Assembly: GCF_026000575.1 (NCBI RefSeq)
Contig: NZ_AP026910.1
Span: 310,001 to 374,000 of the forward strand
DNA from: Rhodoluna sp. KAS3
GTDB taxonomy: Bacteria; Actinomycetota; Actinomycetes; Actinomycetales; Microbacteriaceae
Reading direction: 5' to 3'
Length of the DNA stretch: 64,000 nt
Shown here one piece after another: positions 36,561 through 45,382 of the stretch (its first letter is position 1; every line of letters begins with the position of its first letter). A model generated the notes under the pieces. That model worked only from the letters and a program-made list of their open reading frames with translations, was not told the origin of the DNA and did not search any database. Position numbers and translations under genes: made by a program.

Positions 36561-37658
36561 GTGAGTTTCTTCAACGAGTCCACTTCTACAGGTTCTCGAC
36601 AGCAGCCCAAGCGCGCTTGGGGGCTGATCCTCACTAGCCTGGCGACTCTCGGGCTCGTGCTGGCCATGTTCTTGCCGGCCCCGTACGTAATCGAGAAACC
36701 AGGCCCAACATTCAATGTTCTGGGTCAGAGTGATCAAAAAGACATCATCACAGTTAGTGGTGCGCAAACTTACAAAACCGACGGAAATTTGAACCTCCTC
36801 ACAGTCAGCGTTGTGGGCAACCGTGAGCAGACACCCGGTTGGTTGGAGCTGCTTTTGGCCTGGCTTGATCCAGCCCAGAGCGTTTTGCCGCTAGATCAAG
36901 TCTTTCCGCCAAGCCAAACTCAAGAAGAGGTTCAGGCCGAGAGCACGGCCATGATGGAGATGTCCCAGCAGGATGCCATCGCAGTGGCGCTAGCCGAACT
37001 GGGATACGAAGTACCGGTCCACGTCTACGTCAGCGCGGTCCTAAAAAATGCTCCCGCCTCGGGCATTCTTGTTGCCGGTGATTTCATAACCTCAATCAAT
37101 GGTGAAGCCATCTTTGACATCGATGTTCTGCGCGATCGCGTAGCCAAATATGATGGCGTGACGCCACTTGCGGTTGGAATTTTGCGCAAGGGTGTTGAAA
37201 AAACAGTCTCGATTGTTCCTGAGAAAGACGCCTCAGATGACGGCAAGTACCGCATGGGTGTCAGCGTCGGCTACAAGTTTGATTTCCCAGTCGACGTCCA
37301 GCTCGAGCTCGGCTCTGTCGGTGGGCCATCGGGCGGAATGATGTTTGCCCTAGGGATCTATGACAAGTTAACCCCCGGAGCCCTTACCGGGGGCCAGTTC
37401 ATCGCTGGCACCGGCACAATCAGTGCAGCGGGTCAGATTGGGCCCATCGGTGGAATTCGTCAAAAGCTTTACGGCGCTGATCGAGACGGCGCTGAATACT
37501 TTTTAGCCCCTAGCGAAAACTGCGATGAAGTTATTGGCAATATTCCGGAAGGTCTTCAAGTATTTAAGGTTGAAACCTTTGATGACGCGCTGTCGATTGT
37601 GAACGCTATCGGGCAGCAAGCAGACCTTAGTGGTCTACCAGTTTGTAGCACCAAATAA
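36561..37658 (+). CDS. Membrane-anchored PDZ and Lon-like (S16) serine protease
   Basis: 365 residues. One transmembrane helix (about 20-42) is followed by an extracytoplasmic part with a PDZ domain (about 165-235, ILVAGDFITSINGE) and a Lon-type S16 domain. The catalytic dyad is Ser257 in GGPSGGMMFAL and Lys302 in GGIRQKLYGA, with the usual spacing. This matches the YlbL/Rv3194c family. The GTG start has AAAGG 5 nt before it. UPF0182 follows in the same order as in mycobacteria. Confidence 0.92.
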   Translation: MSFFNESTSTGSRQQPKRAWGLILTSLATLGLVLAMFLPAPYVIEKPGPTFNVLGQSDQKDIITVSGAQTYKTDGNLNLLTVSVVGNREQTPGWLELLLAWLDPAQSVLPLDQVFPPSQTQEEVQAESTAMMEMSQQDAIAVALAELGYEVPVHVYVSAVLKNAPASGILVAGDFITSINGEAIFDIDVLRDRVAKYDGVTPLAVGILRKGVEKTVSIVPEKDASDDGKYRMGVSVGYKFDFPVDVQLELGSVGGPSGGMMFALGIYDKLTPGALTGGQFIAGTGTISAAGQIGPIGGIRQKLYGADRDGAEYFLAPSENCDEVIGNIPEGLQVFKVETFDDALSIVNAIGQQADLSGLPVCSTK

Positions 37659-37670
37659 CGCAACAGGAGA

Positions 37671-40556
37671 ATGATGACAACCGCCACCAATCTGAATGCC
37701 AAGCGCCGCCGATCACCCGCTTCAATCGCCACCGGCATTGTCGTGGTGCTGGGTTTGGCTTTGGTTGGAGCCTCAGGTTTGTACACCGACAGCCTTTGGT
37801 TCGGGCAATTGGGTTACCAAGAGGTATTCACCACGCAAATTTTGGCTCAGGCTGGTGTCTTCGCCGCAGCTGCGTTGTTCTTCGGCCTAATTACTTGGTT
37901 GGGTTTCTTCATTGCGTATAAAAACCGACCAATCTACCTAAAGTTTGCCGACGAGGGCGACCCATTTGCTCAGTACCGAGCTCTGCTTGACCAGCTTCGC
38001 AAAGTGGTTTCGGTCGGTTTGCCAATTCTGCTCGGAATCTTTGCCGGTGTCGCGGCAGCAAGCCGCTGGCCGATTGTGATGATGTGGCTGAACCGCACAT
38101 ATACCGGTGAGGTTGATGCTCAATTTGGTCTTGATGTTTCTTTCTACATGTTTGACCTGCCGTTCCTGCAGGCGCTAACCAGTTTCGTCTCGGCCGCCGT
38201 CCTATTGGCCGGAATCATCGCTGCCGCGGTGCACATCATTTACGGCAACATCCGTTTCCGCGGTCGCGAGACCAAGGTTGGCAAGTCAGCTCGAGTTCAG
38301 TTGTCAGTAACCGCTGCACTTTACCTTTTGGTTCAGGGTGCTTCGCTGTGGCTTGACCAGTACTCGACAATGACTAGCTCAAGCGGCCTGTACACCGGTG
38401 CAACGTACACCGATGTCAACGCAACTATCCCGGGCTTCCAGATTCTCGCTCTGATTTCTTTGGTCGTAGCGATTCTCTTCTTGATCACCGCGGTTATGGG
38501 CAAATGGCGACTACCGATCATGGGTACCGCTCTGATGATCATCAGCTCGATGGTTCTCGGAGCACTTTATCCGTGGATCGTTCAGACCTTCCAGGTGGGC
38601 CCAAATGAGCGCACGATTGAGGCTCAGTACATCGAGCGCAACATCGAAGCCACTCGTGCCGCCTACGGCCTGGATGCTGTTGAAGCGGTTGAATACGATG
38701 CTGAAACCACCGCAACTTCGGGTGCTCTTCGTGAAGATGCTGAAACTACGGCAAACATCCGAATTATTGACCCTGCCCTGGTCAGCGCTTCGTTCAAACA
38801 GCTTGAGCAGTACAAGCAGTACTACAGCTTTGAATCGCACCTGGATGTCGACCGCTACACGATTGACGGAAAGACTCAAGACACCGTTATTGCGGTTCGC
38901 GAGCTTGACCAGGCCGGTCTGGGCGACAGCCAGTCTTGGTACAACAACGTAATTGTTTACACCCACGGATACGGTGTGGTTGCCGCCTACGGTAACCAGC
39001 GATCAGCCGAGGGTCAGCCGGTTTTCTTGCAAAAGGGAATTCCGTCGAACGGTCTGTTGGGTGAGTACGAGCCGAGAATTTACTTCGGCGAATCATCACC
39101 GGTTTACTCAATCGTGGGTGGACCTGCCAACACCGAGCCACGCGAGTTGGACTATCCAGCCGGTGATGGCGAGGCAGACCAGACCTACACCACCTTTACC
39201 GGTGACGGCGGTCCAAAGCTAGACAACATCTTTGCCCGTCTGGCCTATGCGTTGAAGTTCCAGAGCGAGCAAATTTTGCTGTCCGATGCTCTCAACAACG
39301 AGTCCCAGATTCTTTACGATCGAGACCCGCGTACCCGAGTTTCTGAAGTAGCTCCGTACCTAACTCTCGACAGTGACAGCTACCCAGCTGTGGTTGATGG
39401 TCGCGTGGTTTGGATTGTTGATGGTTACACAACCTCGGCTAACTATCCTTACTCGCGCGCAGAGAACTTCGGCGACGCAATTACCGACAGCAACTCAGGA
39501 ACCATTTCAACTCGCGGTTCGATTAACTACATCCGTAACTCGGTGAAGGCCACAGTAGACGCCTACGACGGCAGCGTGACCCTGTACGCGTGGGATGAAA
39601 CCGACCCAATCCTGAAGACTTGGTCGAAGATCTTCCCAAACACCATCAAGCCGGTATCTGAGATGTCGGGTGACCTTATGAGTCACGTTCGTTACCCGGC
39701 TGACCTCTTCAAGATGCAGCGAGCTGTGCTTGGTTCATATCACGTCACCGATGCTGGCGCTTTCTACTCGCAGGAAGACGCTTGGATGACCCCAAACGAT
39801 CCGGTTAGCGGTTCAGACAGCAACCAGGTTCTGCAGCCGCCTTACTACCTGACTCTTCAGGTTCCTGGCGCGACAGCCCCAAGTTTCTCGCTGTACTCAA
39901 CCTTCATTCCTCGATCGACTGGTGAATCAAGCCGAAACGTTTTGAAGGGCTACTTTGTAGTTGACTCGGATGCCGGCTCCACCGATGGAAAGGTATCCAG
40001 CAACTATGGAAAGTTGCGGTTGCTAACCCTCCCAGCCAGCACAATCGTGCCGGGTCCTGGTCAGGTTCAGAACGCATTCTCGGCCGACTCTGAAGTATCC
40101 CGATTGCTAAATATTTTGCGTCAGGGTTCAACTCAGGTGCTAAACGGTAACCTACTTACCCTTCCGGTCGGTGGTGGATTGCTTTACGTCCAGCCGGTTT
40201 ACATTAAGTCAACCGGCGAGACCAGCTTCCCGCTGCTTAAGAAGGTATTGGTTGCCTTCGGTGACAAGATTGCCTTCGAAGACACCCTTGATGAAGCCCT
40301 TGATTCGCTGTTCGGCGGCAACTCGGGTGCTGAGGCCGGAGATGGCGACGGTGTCACGGTGCCTGAAGAGCCTGGCGTTGAAGAGCCAACCACCGGTGAA
40401 GGCACAAACGCTGCTCTAGCCGCTGCGCTTGAAAAGGCTCGCAAGGCCATGCTTGACCGCGAGGCGGCTATGGCGGCCGGCGACTGGGCAGCTTACGGCA
40501 AGGCTGACGACGCTCTGAAGGCAGCAATTGAGGCGGCGATCGCGGCATCAAACTAG
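37671..40556 (+). CDS. UPF0182 family large membrane protein
   Basis: 961 residues. The N-terminal 310 residues hold seven likely transmembrane helices; the rest is a large, probably extracellular domain without membrane segments, ending in an acidic Gly/Glu/Pro linker (about 885-915) and an Ala-rich helix. This matches UPF0182 (COG1615; Rv3193c in mycobacteria). Function is unknown. AGGAG lies before two adjacent ATG codons (37671, 37674) and either could be used. It ends 46 nt before the initiator tRNA. Confidence 0.93.
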   Translation: MMTTATNLNAKRRRSPASIATGIVVVLGLALVGASGLYTDSLWFGQLGYQEVFTTQILAQAGVFAAAALFFGLITWLGFFIAYKNRPIYLKFADEGDPFAQYRALLDQLRKVVSVGLPILLGIFAGVAAASRWPIVMMWLNRTYTGEVDAQFGLDVSFYMFDLPFLQALTSFVSAAVLLAGIIAAAVHIIYGNIRFRGRETKVGKSARVQLSVTAALYLLVQGASLWLDQYSTMTSSSGLYTGATYTDVNATIPGFQILALISLVVAILFLITAVMGKWRLPIMGTALMIISSMVLGALYPWIVQTFQVGPNERTIEAQYIERNIEATRAAYGLDAVEAVEYDAETTATSGALREDAETTANIRIIDPALVSASFKQLEQYKQYYSFESHLDVDRYTIDGKTQDTVIAVRELDQAGLGDSQSWYNNVIVYTHGYGVVAAYGNQRSAEGQPVFLQKGIPSNGLLGEYEPRIYFGESSPVYSIVGGPANTEPRELDYPAGDGEADQTYTTFTGDGGPKLDNIFARLAYALKFQSEQILLSDALNNESQILYDRDPRTRVSEVAPYLTLDSDSYPAVVDGRVVWIVDGYTTSANYPYSRAENFGDAITDSNSGTISTRGSINYIRNSVKATVDAYDGSVTLYAWDETDPILKTWSKIFPNTIKPVSEMSGDLMSHVRYPADLFKMQRAVLGSYHVTDAGAFYSQEDAWMTPNDPVSGSDSNQVLQPPYYLTLQVPGATAPSFSLYSTFIPRSTGESSRNVLKGYFVVDSDAGSTDGKVSSNYGKLRLLTLPASTIVPGPGQVQNAFSADSEVSRLLNILRQGSTQVLNGNLLTLPVGGGLLYVQPVYIKSTGETSFPLLKKVLVAFGDKIAFEDTLDEALDSLFGGNSGAEAGDGDGVTVPEEPGVEEPTTGEGTNAALAAALEKARKAMLDREAAMAAGDWAAYGKADDALKAAIEAAIAASN

Positions 40557-40584
40557 CCGGCTGGAACTTCTCCTCGAGGCGTGC

Positions 40585-40590
40585 TACACT
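40585..40590 (+). promoter_or_regulatory. Putative -10 element of initiator tRNA
   Basis: TACACT lies 11 nt before the tRNA 5' end; no good -35 hexamer is evident. Confidence 0.4.
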
Positions 40591-40601
40591 TGGAACTTCG
40601 C

Positions 40602-40675
40602 CGCGGGGTGGAGCAGTTCGGTAGCTCGCCGGGCTCATAACCCGGAGGTCGTAGGTTCAAATCCTGCCCCCGCAA
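40602..40675 (+). tRNA. Initiator tRNA-fMet (anticodon CAT)
   Basis: The acceptor stem CGCGGGG/CCCCGCA has the unpaired first position (C1 against A72) and the anticodon stem ends in GGG/CCC around CTCATAA, the two marks of initiator tRNA. The T arm GTAGG-TTCAAAT-CCTGC is normal. CCA is not encoded. A strong terminator follows. Confidence 0.97.
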
Positions 40676-40682
40676 CTAGAAC

Positions 40683-40720
40683 AAAAACCCGGTTCACCAG
40701 AAATGGTGGGCCGGGTTTTT
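40683..40720 (+). terminator. Intrinsic terminator after tRNA-fMet
   Basis: An 11-bp stem (CCCGGTTCACC with GGTGGGCCGGG, two G-T pairs), loop AGAAAT, preceded by five A and followed by five T. The flanking A tract may allow it to work in both directions. Confidence 0.92.
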
Positions 40721-40760
40721 GTTGCTGTTGATAACTTAAGCGCTGGATTCACGTGGCACC

Positions 40761-40766
40761 TAGCAT
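40761..40766 (+). promoter_or_regulatory. -10 element for leaderless secreted-protein gene
   Basis: TAGCAT lies exactly 6 nt before ATG 40773; no Shine-Dalgarno is present. Confidence 0.48.
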
Positions 40767-40772
40767 CAGTTC

Positions 40773-41636
40773 ATGTTTGCAAAACAGTTTGCCGGATTCG
40801 GCTTGGCACTAATGCTGTGCCTGTTGGTGCCGTTGCCATCTCCCAGTTGGGCGGCCTGCAAGGTCAATAGGTCCTCTGACGGAATCCAGCACGGTTCCGT
40901 CGTAGTCGGTTCAACGGTAACCATTTGCGGTTCAGCTCAATCGGTTCAGCCGGGCCGCAAGAGCACCGTGTCAAAAGTTCAACCTAAGGTGCAGTCCAAG
41001 GTCACCGCACCGGTGGTGGCTAAGCCTGCACCAAGAAAAGCAAATCAGTATGACAAGCATCGAGGTTGGGTTACGCCACCGATTAAGGCAAAGCCCAAAA
41101 TAGCCGCCAAGCCTAAAATTTCCATCAAAAAGGTTGTCAAGAAAGCCACAAAAATAAGTTCACCTACAGCCATTTCTAAATCAGCCGAGGCCTCATTCAA
41201 CGTTCAGGACCTCGAGGTGAGCGTAAGTCCTGGTTCGCAAGTCATCACTGGGCAAGTGCTCCGGTTTGGCACCAATGCCAGCACACACTTCGGCAGGGGC
41301 AACATCCTCGGCAAAAACGCTGAGGTCAGGTTTAGCCTTCGGCAAATCGGTTGGCATTTTGGCGACGACACCGAATCTTCAGCGGCAAATCCACAAAAAG
41401 CATTTTGGTCAGAAGGCCAATTCACGGTAGTTGCCCATGCCACTTATTCGGTCGCGTATCGCCTGGCTGGCGCTACATCCTGGATCCCATCCGGGGCCGA
41501 GATAACCACAACTGCGGAGGTAATCGTCGAGGTGGGGGTAGATTCGGAAACTCAAACCCAAGAGAGCGCCGATAGGCGAGTTTTGTTGGTGGGGGAGCCA
41601 TGCAGAGCTGATTTGAGCGTGTTTGGCTGCGGATAA
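40773..41636 (+). CDS. Secreted protein with basic linker and PKD-like domain, unknown function
   Basis: 287 residues. A signal peptide of about 27 residues ends at SWA-A. Then come two cysteines, a Lys/Pro/Val-rich linker (about 60-130, with KAKPKIAAKPKISIKK) and a beta-rich C-terminal domain with WHFGDDTE, which resembles the FGDGT turn of PKD domains, and a final Cys pair (GEPC...FGC). Secreted PKD-like proteins with this end are common in Microbacteriaceae. No partner is apparent; htrA, a quality-control protease, is downstream. A small hairpin with TTTT (41651-41665) may end the transcript. Confidence 0.75.
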   Translation: MFAKQFAGFGLALMLCLLVPLPSPSWAACKVNRSSDGIQHGSVVVGSTVTICGSAQSVQPGRKSTVSKVQPKVQSKVTAPVVAKPAPRKANQYDKHRGWVTPPIKAKPKIAAKPKISIKKVVKKATKISSPTAISKSAEASFNVQDLEVSVSPGSQVITGQVLRFGTNASTHFGRGNILGKNAEVRFSLRQIGWHFGDDTESSAANPQKAFWSEGQFTVVAHATYSVAYRLAGATSWIPSGAEITTTAEVIVEVGVDSETQTQESADRRVLLVGEPCRADLSVFGCG

Positions 41637-41720
41637 CTGGTTTCAGGTTTCTCTCAGAGAGTTTTCATAAACTATTCAGACACGCTTGGCAATCTATTTG
41701 TCAAAGATGAAAGGCTTAAA

Positions 41721-42944
41721 GTGTCTGATTACAACCGTCAATTTGTATTTGAAGTTGCTAAACCGGTGGAGTTGGTCAAACCTAAGCTCACGCTTCGCCA
41801 AAGATTAGCTAAAAAGACCACATTCCTTACTGGCACGGCCGCCATCACCCTGGGTGCCGTAATTGGCGCTGGTGTTGGTGCCGGCGTCGGCGTATCCGTC
41901 TACAACTACTGGACGAGACCTGCCCCAATCGTGGTCAACAACACCGATGATGTGAACTGGGTTACGGCCGCTGCCGCCAAGGCTTCACCGTCAGTCGCAA
42001 CCATCAATGTTTCGGGATCAGCCGGTGGCGGAAACGGGTCCGGCGTATTTTTGACCGAAGATGGATACCTTTTGACCAACACCCACGTGGTGACGCTGGA
42101 CGGCTCAGAGGCGCAGGCAGAAATTGAAGTCAAAACCTGGGATGGTCACGTCTACCCTGCGACCATCGTCGGAACCGACCCAATCAACGACCTGGCTGTC
42201 ATCAAGGTCGAGGCACCAATTACCTTCACCCCGATAACTTTTGCCGACTCTAGCAAGCTCAATGTTGGCGCCCGCGTTGTTGCCCTGGGAGCCCCACTCG
42301 GATTGGCCAATACGGTGACCGAAGGCGTTGTTTCAGCACTGAATCGAACCATTCAGGTGGCATCGGCAGCGGCACCAGAGAATTCAGATTCCGGCCAGGG
42401 TGGTTTGCAGCTTTTCAGTGGCAGCGGAACTGCCATCAACCTCCGGGTAATTCAAACCGATGCTGCCATCAACCCAGGTAACTCTGGTGGTGCGCTGGTT
42501 AATTCCACCGGTGAGCTTGTAGGTATCAATGTGGCAATTGCATCGGCCGGCAGCTCAGGTTCGTCCGGCAGCATTGGTGTGGGTTTTGCTATCCCTTCGA
42601 ATGTGGCCAAGAGAATTGCCAGCGAAATTATGGCTAGTGGCAGTGCCAGCCATGCCCTGCTTGGAGCAGGCGTAACGGATGCCGCCAACTCAGACAACAA
42701 CACCAGCTTTAGTGTGGGCGCCGAAATCCGTGAACTCACTCCGGGTGGCGCGGCCGAGCTTGGCAAGCTCGAGGTTGGCGACATCATCGTTGAATTCAAC
42801 GGAGTTCCGATTGCTTCGGCAAGTGAATTAACGGCTGCCGTTCGTCAAGAGCCGGCCGGCGCAGTGGCTGAGGTTACTTTCATTCGGGATGGCAAGACCA
42901 TGAGCCTGAAGGTAACCTTAGGAGACGCGGCTGACCTTGAATAG
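41721..42944 (+). CDS. HtrA/DegP-like trypsin-family serine protease with PDZ domain
   Basis: 407 residues. A short cytoplasmic start, one transmembrane helix (about 35-60), a protease domain and a C-terminal PDZ domain (about 310-400). The triad is His122 in TNTHVV, Asp157 in INDLAV and Ser255 in GNSGGAL. It should work outside the membrane on misfolded proteins. The GTG start has GAAAGG 6 nt upstream. A Gly/Ser-rich loop sits after the active-site Ser (SSGSSGSIG). Confidence 0.95.
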   Translation: MSDYNRQFVFEVAKPVELVKPKLTLRQRLAKKTTFLTGTAAITLGAVIGAGVGAGVGVSVYNYWTRPAPIVVNNTDDVNWVTAAAAKASPSVATINVSGSAGGGNGSGVFLTEDGYLLTNTHVVTLDGSEAQAEIEVKTWDGHVYPATIVGTDPINDLAVIKVEAPITFTPITFADSSKLNVGARVVALGAPLGLANTVTEGVVSALNRTIQVASAAAPENSDSGQGGLQLFSGSGTAINLRVIQTDAAINPGNSGGALVNSTGELVGINVAIASAGSSGSSGSIGVGFAIPSNVAKRIASEIMASGSASHALLGAGVTDAANSDNNTSFSVGAEIRELTPGGAAELGKLEVGDIIVEFNGVPIASASELTAAVRQEPAGAVAEVTFIRDGKTMSLKVTLGDAADLE

Positions 42945-42966
42945 TCGCGGATTCGAAGGGAGCGCC

Positions 42967-43254
42967 ATGAGCGATTTTGGTAGTGAGAGCATCGGCGGGC
43001 AGACCGCCGGATCAACTCTGCTTGAAGAGCAGGTTCAAAATGTTGAGCCAGGCGACCACGAGCGTAATTCTCATTACGTTCGCAAAGAAAAGATTGTCGA
43101 GTCGGCAGTTTTGGGTACGCCGGTCATCGCGCTGTGCGGCAAAGTCTGGGTCCCGGGTCGTGACCCAGAAAAGTTTCCGGTTTGCCCTACCTGCAAAGAA
43201 ATTTATGAGGGGCTCAGACCAGAAGACCCTAAGAGTTCTGGCGACGGCAAATAG
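42967..43254 (+). CDS. DUF3039 domain-containing protein
   Basis: 95 residues from ATG 42967, placed by AGGGAG 5 nt upstream; a longer frame starting inside the protease gene is rejected. The sequence holds ALCGK and VCPTCK, three cysteines of a likely zinc site, and KEKIVESAVLGTPVIALCGK, all typical of DUF3039. It is cytoplasmic and of unknown function; in Actinobacteria it often lies near murI. Its stop codon lies within the -10 hexamer of murI. Confidence 0.9.
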   Translation: MSDFGSESIGGQTAGSTLLEEQVQNVEPGDHERNSHYVRKEKIVESAVLGTPVIALCGKVWVPGRDPEKFPVCPTCKEIYEGLRPEDPKSSGDGK

Positions 43255-43257
43255 ACT
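43252..43257 (+). promoter_or_regulatory. -10 element for leaderless murI, overlapping a stop codon
   Basis: TAGACT begins with the TAG stop of the DUF3039 gene and lies 6 nt before the GTG of murI. No Shine-Dalgarno is present in the 9-nt gap. Confidence 0.48.
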
Positions 43258-43263
43258 TACCCC

Positions 43264-44067
43264 GTGAATGACGCGCCAATCGGTATTTTTGACTCCGGTG
43301 TTGGCGGGCTAACCGTAGCCCGAGCCATCATCGATCAGTTGCCAAACGAATCCATCATCTATGTAGGTGACACTGCAAATACGCCCTATGGCCCAAAGTC
43401 CATTCCGGTGGTTCGTGAGCTTGCCCTAAGCGTGATGGATCGTCTGGTTGATGAGGGCGTCAAATTGCTGGTAATCGCGTGTAACTCAGCATCTGCAGCT
43501 GTCTTGCGCGACGCACGTGAGCGTTACACAGTCGGTCGAGGTATTCCGGTGGTCGAGGTTATTCAGCCCGCTGTTCGACGTGCCGTTGCAGCCACCAGAA
43601 ACCGCAAAGTGGGCGTAATTGGCACCACAGCAACCATTACCTCAAAGGCCTACGATGACGCCTTCGCTGCGGCAGTGGACCTTGAAATTCACAGTGCTGC
43701 CTGCCCAAGTTTTGTTGACTACGTCGAAAAAGGCATTACCTCAGGGCCTGAGCTATTGGCGGCGGCTGAGCAGTACCTCGGCCCAATCCGTGATTCTGGC
43801 ATCGATACCTTGGTGCTTGGCTGCACCCACTACCCGCTGCTTACCGGAGCCATTTCCTATGTCATGGGTGAAGACGTTACTTTGGTTTCCAGCGCTGAAG
43901 AAACAGCGAAAGACGTATATCGAACCCTAGTGGCGCACGATCTCCTCCGAACCGCAACCACCCCTCCGGTCCTAACTTTTAAGGCCACCGGAGACGCTCA
44001 ATCTTTTGAAAAACTGGCACGTAGATTCCTCGGGCCAGAGGTAACCCAAGTTGAAGGACTTTCATGA
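43264..44067 (+). CDS. murI: Glutamate racemase
   Basis: 267 residues. It makes D-glutamate for peptidoglycan. [10 protein letters not shown] (Asp10), the first catalytic cysteine Cys73 in IACNSA and the second Cys187 in LGCTHYPLL are all present. The start is GTG 43264 with a -10-like TAGACT 6 nt upstream. Its stop overlaps rph (ATGA), making a murI-rph-rdgB unit with overlaps at both joints. Confidence 0.97.
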   Translation: MNDAPIGIFDSGVGGLTVARAIIDQLPNESIIYVGDTANTPYGPKSIPVVRELALSVMDRLVDEGVKLLVIACNSASAAVLRDARERYTVGRGIPVVEVIQPAVRRAVAATRNRKVGVIGTTATITSKAYDDAFAAAVDLEIHSAACPSFVDYVEKGITSGPELLAAAEQYLGPIRDSGIDTLVLGCTHYPLLTGAISYVMGEDVTLVSSAEETAKDVYRTLVAHDLLRTATTPPVLTFKATGDAQSFEKLARRFLGPEVTQVEGLS

Positions 44068-44801
44068 CCGTTCGCGCCGATGGCAGAACCCCAGACCAAC
44101 TCCGCACCGTAACTATTGAACGCGGCTGGAGCGATCACGCTGAAGGCTCAGCACTGATTTCTTTCGGTGGCACAAAGGTTTTGTGCACGGCTTCGTTTAC
44201 TGCTGGAGTTCCGCGTTGGAAGGTCGGCAAGGGAGAAGGCTGGGTTACCGCAGAGTACGCCATGCTTCCTCGAGCAACCAACACCCGAAATGACCGCGAG
44301 GCCGTCAAGGGCAAGATTGGTGGGCGCACCCACGAGATTTCGCGCCTAATTGGGCGCAGCCTGCGTGCCATTGTTGATGTCCGCGAGCTCGGCGAGAACA
44401 CCATCGTGATCGACTGTGATGTACTTCAGGCAGATGGTGGCACCAGAACCGCTGCAATTACCGGTGCTTACGTCGCGCTGGTTGATGCCATTAGCTGGGC
44501 GCGCGAGCGCAAACTAATCAGTGCCAAGGCCAAGCCGCTGACCGACAGTGTTGCCGCTATCTCAGTTGGCATTATTGACGGCACCCCGATGCTAGACCTG
44601 GCCTACGTTGAAGACGTGCGCGCTCACACCGACATGAATGTGGTTGTTACTGGGTCGGGCAAATTTGTTGAGGTTCAGGGTACTGCCGAGGGCGTGCCAT
44701 TTGACCGAGACGAGTTGAATGCCCTGCTTGACATTGCACTAAAGGGCACCGGCGAGCTAACCGAAATCCAGAAGGTTGCCCTGGCCGGATCGGCAAACTA
44801 A
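44064..44801 (+). CDS. rph: Ribonuclease PH
   Basis: 245 residues. It trims tRNA 3' ends with phosphate. [11 protein letters not shown] at the start, the [12 protein letters not shown] block and [19 protein letters not shown] are the family signatures. It overlaps murI by four bases and rdgB by one (TAATG), so all three are translationally coupled. Since none of the three tRNAs in this window encodes CCA, 3' processing enzymes such as this one are needed for them. Confidence 0.97.
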   Translation: MTVRADGRTPDQLRTVTIERGWSDHAEGSALISFGGTKVLCTASFTAGVPRWKVGKGEGWVTAEYAMLPRATNTRNDREAVKGKIGGRTHEISRLIGRSLRAIVDVRELGENTIVIDCDVLQADGGTRTAAITGAYVALVDAISWARERKLISAKAKPLTDSVAAISVGIIDGTPMLDLAYVEDVRAHTDMNVVVTGSGKFVEVQGTAEGVPFDRDELNALLDIALKGTGELTEIQKVALAGSAN

Positions 44802-45382
44802 TGGAGCTGGTGCTCGCGACTCACAACGCCCACAAGGTAGCCGAGGTTGGCGCCATCTTGGCCAACTCCGTGCCTGGTCTAAATCTGCTTGGTTACGAGG
44901 GGCCTGAGCCGGTTGAGGATGGCGTGAGTTTTCTTGAAAACGCACTCATCAAGGCACGTGCTGCCTTTGAGTTCACGGGCCGACCAGCCATTGCTGACGA
45001 CTCCGGGTTGGCGGTAGAGATTCTCGGTGGCGCCCCTGGAATATTCAGCGCCCGTTGGTCCGGTACTCGCGATAATCAGGTCAACCGGCAACTGCTTTTG
45101 GCCCAATTGGCCGACGTAAAGCCAGAGCATCGGGCTGCCGCCTTCGTTTGCACTATTGCCTATGTAGACCGTGAAAACGAAGTTTCATTCACCGGCATTT
45201 GGCCTGGCAGTATTGCAACCCAGGAGCATGGCGAGCACGGTTTTGGCTACGATCCGATTTTTATCCCAGAGGGTTTTGAGGTCACTGCGGCGCAATTGGA
45301 CCCTGAAGTAAAGAACCTGCTAAGCCATCGTTCGTTGGCACTTGAGCAGCTGGCCAGCTACCTAGGCTCAATCGAAAACTAA
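44801..45382 (+). CDS. rdgB: dITP/XTP pyrophosphatase (HAM1 family)
   Basis: 193 residues. It hydrolyses dITP, ITP and XTP to keep deaminated purines out of nucleic acids. The start VLATHNAHKVAE, ADDSGLAVEILGGAPGIFSA, the FGYDPIF segment and LSHRSLAL match the family. The last four bases overlap the convergent dedA stop. Confidence 0.96.
   Translation: MELVLATHNAHKVAEVGAILANSVPGLNLLGYEGPEPVEDGVSFLENALIKARAAFEFTGRPAIADDSGLAVEILGGAPGIFSARWSGTRDNQVNRQLLLAQLADVKPEHRAAAFVCTIAYVDRENEVSFTGIWPGSIATQEHGEHGFGYDPIFIPEGFEVTAAQLDPEVKNLLSHRSLALEQLASYLGSIEN

Noticed and set aside
36492-36767. N-terminal extension of the DUF2342 protein
   Set aside because: It runs opposite to the PDZ-Lon-like gene, has no family similarity, and a proper ribosome binding site sits before ATG 36491.
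41637-41720. Small RNA or small ORF between the PKD-like and htrA genes
   Set aside because: Only a 4-5 bp hairpin and promoter-like AT-rich sequence are seen; no convincing RNA gene or ORF.
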